Below, piece by piece: positions 56,395 through 64,000 of a DNA stretch of 64,000 bases. The notes beneath the pieces are model-generated. The model saw only the letters and a program-made list of their open reading frames with translations, had not been told where the DNA came from and did no database searches. The position numbers and the translations under genes were made by a program. Source of the stretch: Panorpa germanica (taxonomy: Eukaryota; Arthropoda; Insecta; Mecoptera; Panorpidae); the NCBI GenBank assembly GCA_963678705.1, contig OY783220.1, positions 6,345,001-6,409,000 on the forward strand, written 5' to 3'. Position 1 is the first letter of the stretch; the number at the start of each line of letters is the position of its first letter.

Positions 56395-59300
56395 TCAATT
56401 CAGTGGTAATCTACACAATTTTGTGATGGGTCTGTTGTAGATCTTATCACCGATTTTTATTTCCGCCACTCTCACTTTTCCATCTTTACCAAAAAAGACT
56501 TTTGTAATTCTGGCCATTGGCCAATTTAATGGGGGTGAGTTTAGATTCTTTACAATAACTAAATCACCTTCTTTCAGGTTCTCATTAGCATATTTCCACT
56601 TGGGACGGCTCTGAAGCTGTGTGAGATAATCCTTAGACCAAGCTTGCCAAAAGTCTTGTTTTAGTTTTTTAACAATATTCCAAAACTTAAGACGATTGAC
56701 TGGTACCTCTGTTAAATTAACTTCAGGGTATTCAATCAGAGCAGTGCCAATTAGAAAATGTGCTGGAGTCAAATACTTATATTCATTTGGGCTTAGTGGA
56801 AGCAGTGGTCTTGAGTTTAGCACACCTTCAATCTGTATGACAACTGAATTTAATTCTTCATAAGTTAAGGCCAAATTACCAACTACTCTCTTAAGGTGGT
56901 GCTTCACACTTTTGACCCCTGCTTCCCATATACCACCAAATTCAGGAGCATAACTGGGTATAAACATAAATTTTATATATAGATTATTACAAAAACTTAT
57001 AACATTATTTCTATGAGACTTATTAGTCTGTAAATTATACAACTCTTTTAATTCATTAGCAGCACCCTTGAATGTTTTAGCATTGTCACAATAAATTTTA
57101 GTAGGCATGCCTCGTCTAGAAATAAAACGATTGAGGCATGCCAAGAATGTTTCAGTTCTTAAATCAGAAACCACTTCCATGTGTATGGCCTTTGTAGAAA
57201 AGCAAACAAACAATGAAATGTAACCTTTTGTAATCAATGGTTTACGTATGCGAGCTATCTTTATGTTAAAAGGTCCACAAAAATCTACACCTACATGCTG
57301 AAATGGTCTTGTAGCTGTAACTCTGTCAGCTGGCAAAGAACCCATCAATTGTTTAGCAGATTCAGCCTTCAATCGTGAACATATAACACATTTGTATAGT
57401 ACCTTTTTGACCTCCCGTATGCCATTGATAATCCAGAACTTTTGAGACAAGGAGCTGAGTACTAATCTAGCACCAGCATGGAGCAAACGTAAGTGCTCAT
57501 TTTTGATTATGATAGAAGTGATATTGTTGTCCTTTGGCAGTATGACTGGGTGCATTTTATCTTTTGCAATGCCTGCATTTTGCAATCTGCCACCAACACG
57601 AATTAAACCAGTGCTGTCTATGAAAGGGTGGAGATTACCTATACCGGTCTTGATAATGATACCACCTAAGAGACATTTTATTTCTTTAAAAAATATTTGC
57701 CTTTGAACTGAGCGAATGATAATTAATAAAGAATTATGAAGTTCTTGTGGAGATAAATGTCCACAAATATTATTTTTAGAAATAGTAAGATAAGAACAAA
57801 TTGAACTGTGTACTGCCTTTTTACAATTATTAAAGAATCTATACACATAAGCTAATACACGCTGTAGCTTATTGATATTGGAGAATTTTTTAAACAAGTC
57901 TAGCATTAACGGTGCTTGTTCGACTTCAATGTTACAAACATTACAGCTTTTATCTTCATCGTCTGATAGAAGTACTGTATTTAAATCAAAATAATGATCA
58001 TGTTTAAAATGAGAATTGGATAGATACTGGGGACCGTTCCACCAAAGATTTTGATTTTTTAAGTGTTGTGGTTCTATACCACGAGAAATTATATCAGCTG
58101 GGTTATCAGCTGATTTTACATAGTACCAAGAGAATTTATCTGTGAGCTCTGTTATTTTCTTTACTCTGTTATTAACATAGATATTGGTTTTTAATTTGTC
58201 CGCTTGAATCCAAGCAAGGACTATTTTGGAATCACAATAAAGGAAAAGTCTATGTTCCAATCTAGTTTTGAGTAAATTACTAACTCTAACCGCAAGTTGT
58301 GCCAACAAAACTGCACTATTTAGCTCTAGTTGGGGTATTGTAAGTACCTTACCTAGTGGAGCCACACGAGACTTGGCACAAATTAATTTTGTTTTTACGT
58401 TGTCATTTGCTGTAATGGTTCTTAAATATAGGCAGCACCCGTACGCCTTCATAGATGCGTCTGCATAGCCTATTAATTCTGCAGTGACAAAATTTTCCTC
58501 CTTTATAAGTCGATCTATTGAAATGCTGTCTGCTATCTTTAGACCATTAAGGAACTTTTCCCACATCTGTAATTGCTTGTCAGGCAGCGGTGCGTCCCAA
58601 TCTATTTTCAAAAACCAAAGCTCTTGCATGATTAACTTGGCAACTACAATTATAGGGCCAATCAATCCTAACGGGTCAAATAAAGTCCCAATAAAACTAA
58701 GCACTTTTCTTTTAGTATTCAAATTGTTACTATTCGTGTTAGGACATTTAAAAGTAAATGTATCCAAAATAACATTGTATTTTAGACCTAATGTTTTAAT
58801 AATGGCTGATTTATTCAAATCTAATTCATTGATATATTTTTTATCACTAGAGATGTCGTCGAGCACTGGGGGATGATTGGAAGACCATTTGTGTAATTTA
58901 AAATTACCTAATTGTAACAAACCAATTAATTGAGACTTTAATTCAGATAACTCTTCCACGTCATCGCACCCAACTATGACATCATCAACATACGTATTAT
59001 GGCACATTGCTCTCGCTGCGAGAGGATATTTATGTTTGTAGCGATGGGCAAGTTCTATGAGACATCGTGTGGCCAAAAAGGTAGAAGATTTGAGTCCATA
59101 TGTTACAGTTTTTAATTGCAAACAACTGATGGGCTTACCTGGATCATCTCTCCATAAAATATTTTGTAAGACATTGTAAGTGTCATTTGTGAGAATACAG
59201 CGGAACATTTTTTCTATGTCACAGACAATTGTGTACACATAAGTTCTAAACAGTAGGAGAATATCGAAGAGCTCGCCTTGAACCACAGGACCATTCAGCA

Positions 59301-61575
59301 TAACATCGTTGAGAGAAATCTTATTTTTAGAACGCATGCTTCCATCAAAGACCACACGCAATTTAGTAGTTTTGCTATCATCGTTTGTAACTGCATGATG
59401 CGCTAAAAAATAATTAGGAGTATTATAAACATCATAAGAATTTATGTCTATTTCCCTGGCATGTCCCATCTCTATATACTGATCAATGAATTTTTTATAC
59501 ACCTTCAATAGTGAAGGATTTCGTTTAAATCTATTTTCTAACACACAGAATCTTTGCAGGGCGACTGAGAAAGAATCCCCCAATTCTAGTTCATTTACTG
59601 GGCTGACTAATGGCAAATCTACAGTAAAAGTATTATTTTCAAGTAGTACTGAATTTTTAAAAATATGTTCAGCCTTTAAATATTCCTCAGTAAACTTGTC
59701 TGTCTTTTCTGGGACCTTCTCAGTCATCCAAAATTGCCCCATAACATTCTCAAGGGTTGTATGGTCAGAAATGGCAAAATTAGATACTATAATATTACTT
59801 GAATAACTATTTTGATTTTGAAACATGTTTGGCTCATTAATAACATTATAATTAAATTGATTATGCAGTTTACCTGCAACTACATATCCAAATGTAGTGT
59901 TCTGTAAAACTGAGCCATTATTTAATTTAATACAGCCACCTAATAGAATGGCAAAATATACATCCGCACCCAATAGCAATGATATTTTCGAGGGTACATT
60001 ATACTGCTCATCAGCTAGCTTAATATTTTTGGGAAAAATAACTTTGGATGTGTCAATAAAAATTTGAGGCAAATGCGTAGTGATAGATTCAACTACATGA
60101 CAATTCACTTTGTGATTAATATTTCTGTTGTAATTAGACTGTACGTTTATAATTGCTGAGTGATATAATTTTGTGGCTTTATTGCCTATGCCAATTATTT
60201 TACTAGGATGAGTGTTTGTGCGTAAACGCAATTCTTTTAAGAGTTCAGCAGTCACTAAAGATGCTTGACTACCGCTATCAAGCAATGCACGAACTAGAAA
60301 CTCGCGACCAAAATTGTCAATAATTTTTACCTTCATAGTAGGCAGCAATATGGTACCCCCCAAGCTATCATTGCTACCGCACATTACAACTGGAGATTCA
60401 GTTGTCTTGCCAGCCAGCGAACCAGCGTCTGTTTTATCACATAACAATTTGCTATGCATGCCTTTACATTTATGACATTTATAATTATTCTCAAGGGAGC
60501 ACCTGCCACTATGGGCTTTTAAACATAGCGAACATAATTTATGTTCTTGAACAAATGAATTACGCGACTCCAAAGGAGCCATTTTAAATTTTGGACATCT
60601 AAAAATGGGATGGTCCATATTACAATATCTACATGCTAAATTGTAGCGAGTAGTGACATTGGAAACTCTCGAGTACGAATACTCTTTATAATTTTTGTCA
60701 TTTGACATACTTTTATATGGTGAGCTATCCTCAAGTGCAATCGCACGTTTTTCTAAAAATGATATAAATTCTGCCATAGTAGGCAGTTTGTCTACATTTC
60801 TTTCCATATGGAAATTGCGACTAGTTAATAAATCTAGCTTTCTACATAATATTGAGATTAGAATCATATCCCATTTGTCTACAGGCTCATCAAGATTTTT
60901 TAAAGCTTGTAATTGCTGTTTAACTTGACATAAAAAAGCCCTTATTGCCATTGCAGTACCCTTCTGCATGTTTGGAATATCAAGTAATATATTTATATGA
61001 TTAGTAATTAATCGCGCCTTATTATCATACCGCGCTAACAATAAATCAAGAGCCTCTTTATATGAGCTGTTCACAAGCGGCAAATTTATAATTATTGAGA
61101 GAGCCTCGTCAAGGAGATACTTTCTTAAATAAAAAAGTCTCTGTACATCGGACAGTGATGCATTATTGTGAACAACTGCTTGGAAGAGCTCATAAAAGGG
61201 CCTAAACCTGGTTATATCCTTGCCATCGAAGGTTGGAATTTCCACCGCTGGAAGCTTGGATGCCACTAAGCTAGGACAAGTAGGCCTATTAACTTCTTTT
61301 AACTTGGTGATGCTGGCATTTAACTTAGCTAAAATATTAAAGTATTTTTCTTCTACATCCTCGATGTCTTCATCATCCTGTTCATCAATTTCTAAAATAC
61401 TGGATTGCGTGAGCTCGTACGTGTGATAGGTAGCCATCAACTTTTCTTTCTTCGCCTCCAGCAGCTCTACCGTACCGGATTCGAGGGCCCTTGCGTCGCT
61501 GACATAATTGTCCATTCTTGAAATCGAACCTTTTGCAGTCGTCCGCGCCGTTTTAAGCCTCTTCAACCCCTCCAT
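56395..61575 (-). CDS. BEL/Pao Gag-Pol polyprotein, 1726 aa, uninterrupted
   Basis: Order of domains: an N-terminal coiled region; a Gag part of DUF1759 type (about 110-280, with FDGKDITRFRPF near 116); cysteine/histidine zinc-knuckle-like clusters (C315-C318, C348-C359, C367-C379); an aspartic protease of DUF1758 type with DSG at 433-435; reverse transcriptase with YVDD at 862-865; RNase H with likely acidic residues D1039, E1084 and D1115; integrase with an HHCC zinc site (H1361, H1366, C1396, C1399) and catalytic candidates D1431, D1497 and E1551; and a C-terminal DUF5641-like segment (about 1610-1726). All are typical of BEL/Pao elements, which copy RNA to DNA in cytoplasmic particles and integrate the product. 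No stop or frameshift is seen and every key residue is present, so the element could be autonomous. Gag and Pol share one frame with no recoding site. Confidence 0.95.
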   Translation of the reverse strand: MEGLKRLKTARTTAKGSISRMDNYVSDARALESGTVELLEAKKEKLMATYHTYELTQSSILEIDEQDDEDIEDVEEKYFNILAKLNASITKLKEVNRPTCPSLVASKLPAVEIPTFDGKDITRFRPFYELFQAVVHNNASLSDVQRLFYLRKYLLDEALSIIINLPLVNSSYKEALDLLLARYDNKARLITNHINILLDIPNMQKGTAMAIRAFLCQVKQQLQALKNLDEPVDKWDMILISILCRKLDLLTSRNFHMERNVDKLPTMAEFISFLEKRAIALEDSSPYKSMSNDKNYKEYSYSRVSNVTTRYNLACRYCNMDHPIFRCPKFKMAPLESRNSFVQEHKLCSLCLKAHSGRCSLENNYKCHKCKGMHSKLLCDKTDAGSLAGKTTESPVVMCGSNDSLGGTILLPTMKVKIIDNFGREFLVRALLDSGSQASLVTAELLKELRLRTNTHPSKIIGIGNKATKLYHSAIINVQSNYNRNINHKVNCHVVESITTHLPQIFIDTSKVIFPKNIKLADEQYNVPSKISLLLGADVYFAILLGGCIKLNNGSVLQNTTFGYVVAGKLHNQFNYNVINEPNMFQNQNSYSSNIIVSNFAISDHTTLENVMGQFWMTEKVPEKTDKFTEEYLKAEHIFKNSVLLENNTFTVDLPLVSPVNELELGDSFSVALQRFCVLENRFKRNPSLLKVYKKFIDQYIEMGHAREIDINSYDVYNTPNYFLAHHAVTNDDSKTTKLRVVFDGSMRSKNKISLNDVMLNGPVVQGELFDILLLFRTYVYTIVCDIEKMFRCILTNDTYNVLQNILWRDDPGKPISCLQLKTVTYGLKSSTFLATRCLIELAHRYKHKYPLAARAMCHNTYVDDVIVGCDDVEELSELKSQLIGLLQLGNFKLHKWSSNHPPVLDDISSDKKYINELDLNKSAIIKTLGLKYNVILDTFTFKCPNTNSNNLNTKRKVLSFIGTLFDPLGLIGPIIVVAKLIMQELWFLKIDWDAPLPDKQLQMWEKFLNGLKIADSISIDRLIKEENFVTAELIGYADASMKAYGCCLYLRTITANDNVKTKLICAKSRVAPLGKVLTIPQLELNSAVLLAQLAVRVSNLLKTRLEHRLFLYCDSKIVLAWIQADKLKTNIYVNNRVKKITELTDKFSWYYVKSADNPADIISRGIEPQHLKNQNLWWNGPQYLSNSHFKHDHYFDLNTVLLSDDEDKSCNVCNIEVEQAPLMLDLFKKFSNINKLQRVLAYVYRFFNNCKKAVHSSICSYLTISKNNICGHLSPQELHNSLLIIIRSVQRQIFFKEIKCLLGGIIIKTGIGNLHPFIDSTGLIRVGGRLQNAGIAKDKMHPVILPKDNNITSIIIKNEHLRLLHAGARLVLSSLSQKFWIINGIREVKKVLYKCVICSRLKAESAKQLMGSLPADRVTATRPFQHVGVDFCGPFNIKIARIRKPLITKGYISLFVCFSTKAIHMEVVSDLRTETFLACLNRFISRRGMPTKIYCDNAKTFKGAANELKELYNLQTNKSHRNNVISFCNNLYIKFMFIPSYAPEFGGIWEAGVKSVKHHLKRVVGNLALTYEELNSVVIQIEGVLNSRPLLPLSPNEYKYLTPAHFLIGTALIEYPEVNLTEVPVNRLKFWNIVKKLKQDFWQAWSKDYLTQLQSRPKWKYANENLKEGDLVIVKNLNSPPLNWPMARITKVFFGKDGKVRVAEIKIGDKIYNRPITKLCRLPLN

Positions 61576-62301
61576 CTTGCTTAGATGATAAACTCGTACT
61601 TGTATGTTAGATGAAACGTGGATGAGAAAACTAATCCAGCTTAATCCAGGAATTTAGCAATTTTTTAATAAATCGGTACTTGTAGATAATGATAATAGAA
61701 TTGTACCTTGATGAGTAAAAAAGTATTTTACTCTCTTCTAGGTTCCTTGCACCCCTTTCCGTATAATAAATTTCTTGAACAATTTTTCTTGAAATGTGAA
61801 CATGTAGTATCCAAAATATATGTGAATCCGCTTAAATCAAGCGTTGCATTACCCAATCAATGGCAATTGATGACTTGCCAGGCCGCCATAGGGTAAATGT
61901 AACAAACAGCTTGCACTTGTGCCGGTTACTATACAGACGTAACCTCAAAACACCACGAAATCACACGCGGGTACCAATGGCTTGTAAGACCAGTTTTTTT
62001 TTTTTTTTGTAGGAATTAAAACCTTCTTGAAATATAATTGTAAAATATCCAGCTTCGCTTGTAAGGCTTCTGGAAATGTAATTGTAAAATATCCAGCTTC
62101 GCTTGTAAGGCTTCTGGAAATGTAATTGTAAAATATCCAAATCCTCCGTGAATCCGCCAAAATAGAGCGTCCCATTTACCCAATCAATGGCAATCGCCAA
62201 GGGGCAAATGTAAAAAAAACGCCAAAAACACAATGAAAAACACACGCGGTTAATAAACTCGAAGGATCGGCTTTGTAAGGCATCGAAGGACCAGCTTCGC
62301 A
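61576..62301 (-). repeat. BEL leader with internal duplications and a 44-bp tandem repeat
   Basis: Between the 5' LTR and the ATG, a unit of 44 bp starts at 62029, 62073 and 62117 (about 2.6 copies, containing AAATATCCAGCTTCGCTTG). A longer diverged duplication pairs about 61825-61990 with about 62150-62285, sharing GTGAATCCGC, ACCCAATCAATGGCAAT and ACACGCGG. A poly-T run lies at 61994-62008. No open frame of note is present. Confidence 0.7.
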
Positions 62302-62630
62302 TGTACGAAATAAAACCATGCGAGTATTTGTAGATTGAATAATTATTCAATTGTTTAATGATAAAATAATTTTACACTTTTTAATATAAATTTAACCACA
62401 AATTCTAATGATATAAAATGGTTGCGAAACATGCTACGACAGTGCAAAAGCCAAAACACGAGTGACTCGAAAGCCATACGGCTGTAGCGTGCACAGCAGT
62501 CGTCGTTGTGTTGCCCAACACGTCGCTGTGTTGCCCTGAGTAAGATTTCTACCAGAGACAACAATACAATATTAAACTAGAATGTCAACAGAGACACATT
62601 TTATGTTCTGTGCTAATTTTGTACTGAACA
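62302..62630 (-). repeat. 5' LTR of the BEL/Pao element
   Basis: This is upstream of the polyprotein in its reading direction. It has TG...CA ends in both senses (TGTACG...GAACA on the plus strand) and matches the 3' LTR without a difference that I can see. The CATAT target duplication follows at 62631-62635. Confidence 0.93.
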
Positions 62631-62635
62631 CATAT

Positions 62636-63606
62636 AAATACCAATGTCTTGAAGGAGGAGCGTAACAAAAGAAATGCACACACGCGCCGTCGAAATGCCA
62701 GAACCGCAATAAATTGAAGACTTATTTAATGTTATTGATGCGATGCGTCAACTAAGTCAATAAGTTGCTCGCATCGTAAACTTAAATGTAAGATTGACTT
62801 AACATTTGACATCAAAAATAGAAAACAAAGTTTAAATAAAAGTTCTTAGCATTTTTAATATTGTTATATGAAAGAATATGTTACAAACTTTACTACTTCA
62901 ATAGTTAGGACACTTTTGTGACTACTAAAACTTAGGTTAAAAATCGCAAGCATGTTCATATTCAAAGTGGAAGTTAACCTTACCATGTTTTCGGCGGACT
63001 AAAAACGAACCATTCAGGTAAATTCTTGCAGACCTGTGTACAGGACCATGGCCTTATTCTTGGATTGTATAGTAGTCCCCATCACAAGATATGGATCACA
63101 TCTGCTTTAATTATAAAATTCACGTCATTTCTTATTTATTGAATTATTTGAGACAAATTCATCCTGATTATAAGGCAACACCTTAAACACATGTTTTTTA
63201 TTATTACAGAAACAAACCCAACTTAGTTGAGTTTCATATATCTAAGCAGAATACATTCATTATAAAGTTTTTGACTCCATATTTTTAAAGATTCACTAGT
63301 GTTTATGTATTTACTGGTTAAGTATATGCAAAATAATTAAGAGTTTTGACTGGATATATACATAAATGAAATGATACAAAAAGAAAATTTGTAAAATTCA
63401 AACTGTGTAGTATCAGACATAGAAATAAAAACTCATTATATATTAAGACACATCTTTAATTGTATAAAAAAGTGATACAGTTTAAATTTAATAAATTGTA
63501 AATCATATTTAAACACACAAATTGTCTAATACAATACACTGAGCATACAAAAATTTACTTCTACATAAAACAAAAAAAATTTAGTCAACTTTATAAAGCA
63601 AGATTA
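62636..63606. other. 3' flank of the tektin-like gene
   Basis: AT-rich. The part near 63606 probably includes the tektin 3' UTR. Nothing else is seen. Confidence 0.45.
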
Positions 63607-63820
63607 TTAATGACCTCCAAGTGCAGTAACTGATGGATAGTGGGCTCTAACAGTCTGGCATCTGCCACGGTCAATTTGAATGGTTTTTCGTTTTGCAATA
63701 ATATCGCGCTCCATATCAGCTCGTGTTTTAGTTAGGCTTGCTTTCATTGCTTCCGAAATAGCTAACTGAGCTTTCATTGCTGTTACACCATCTTGTATAG
63801 ATTTAACTTCATCCATCAAA
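63607..63820 (-). CDS. tektin-family protein, last coding exon (gene runs off the window)
   Basis: The minus-strand acceptor AATTATTTCAG precedes a 71-codon terminal exon that starts LMDEVKSIQ and ends IDRGRCQTVRAHYPSVTALGGH before TAA. The heptad-like helix followed by a short ID-R/K-C...R..YP..-L-G tail is the C-terminal pattern of tektins, coiled-coil proteins that form filaments inside the doublet microtubules of cilia and sperm flagella. The exon lacks the tektin nonapeptide (RPNVELCRD), which would lie upstream beyond the window. Which tektin it is cannot be decided from this piece. The first base of the exon completes a split codon, so at least one upstream exon exists. Confidence 0.72.
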
Positions 63821-64000
63821 CTGAAATAATTAAAATATATTAAATCAGCCTGCATAAATCTTACATGCAACACTTCTAACTCGAACCGCTTGTGTTTAAA
63901 TTATATTTTAAATTTTATTCTAGGTGGACAATAGAGACACGTAAATATTTACAACAGGTTTGTCGTTGTTGTAGAAATAAACACTTGTCCTGTCTTGTCC
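63821..64000. other. intron sequence upstream of the tektin terminal exon
   Basis: This AT-rich sequence lies beyond the acceptor at 63821-63822. No convincing further tektin exon is visible before the window ends. Confidence 0.4.

Larger units (their letters stand above)
55835..62630 (-). mobile_element. complete BEL/Pao LTR retrotransposon, apparently young and intact
   Basis: This 6796-bp element is bounded by two 329-bp LTRs that look identical base for base, and by the direct repeat CATAT at 55830-55834 and 62631-62635. Five-bp target duplications are usual for this superfamily. A single long frame (56395-61575) encodes Gag, protease, reverse transcriptase, RNase H and integrase in BEL order. 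Identical LTRs mean little time since insertion, because the two copies are the same when the element integrates. A leader of about 0.7 kb between the 5' LTR and the ATG contains duplications. No env-like frame is present. A TGG-initial primer-site candidate lies about 8 nt inside the 5' LTR edge; I cannot match it to a tRNA. Confidence 0.95.

Noticed and set aside
57503-61426. Plus-strand frames of 60-130 codons inside the BEL element
   Set aside because: They are antisense shadows of the 1726-codon polyprotein.

Overview
The window is AT-rich nuclear DNA from an insect, most likely a moth or butterfly. The insect call rests on a spliced Senseless-type zinc-finger gene, a tektin exon and an invertebrate-type BEL/Pao retrotransposon. 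The lepidopteran call is weaker. It rests on Helitron ends of a kind I associate with that order and on dense small DNA transposons. I see no bacterial genes, CRISPR array, rRNA or functional tRNA.

Two host genes are supported, both on the minus strand. The main one is senseless (sens, the Gfi1 family). Five coding exons between 43315 and 23189 join with consistent phases and canonical GT/AG sites. They give a 400-residue protein with four C2H2 fingers at its C-terminus. Its four introns (about 2.7, 3.1, 9.8 and 2.6 kb) are full of transposon debris. The second is a tektin-like gene, of which only the last coding exon (63607-63820) lies inside the window.

The rest is mostly transposable elements. 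1-20 kb: SINE and mariner fragments, a head-to-tail Helitron-like array (about 2.1-6.3 kb), non-LTR retrotransposon pieces, a terminal-inverted-repeat (TIR) element at 15.5-16.2 kb, a fold-back element with 83-bp arms at 17.0-17.2 kb, and a 5'-truncated LINE with reverse transcriptase at 18.8-20.2 kb. 23-43 kb: sens with intronic Helitrons, MITEs, a Jockey-like fragment and a 698-bp mariner that keeps an open frame for only its DNA-binding part and tail. 44-55 kb: SINE pieces, two hAT-like elements with near-matching 8-bp target duplications, and a CpG-rich patch about 2.2 kb upstream of the first sens coding exon. 55.8-62.6 kb: a complete BEL/Pao element with apparently identical LTRs, a CATAT target duplication and one uninterrupted 1726-codon frame, so a very recent insertion.

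No wholly new multi-gene system is visible. The most notable structures are the Helitron array, the long fold-back hairpin, the catalytic-domain-less mariner frame and the young BEL element with a duplicated leader.
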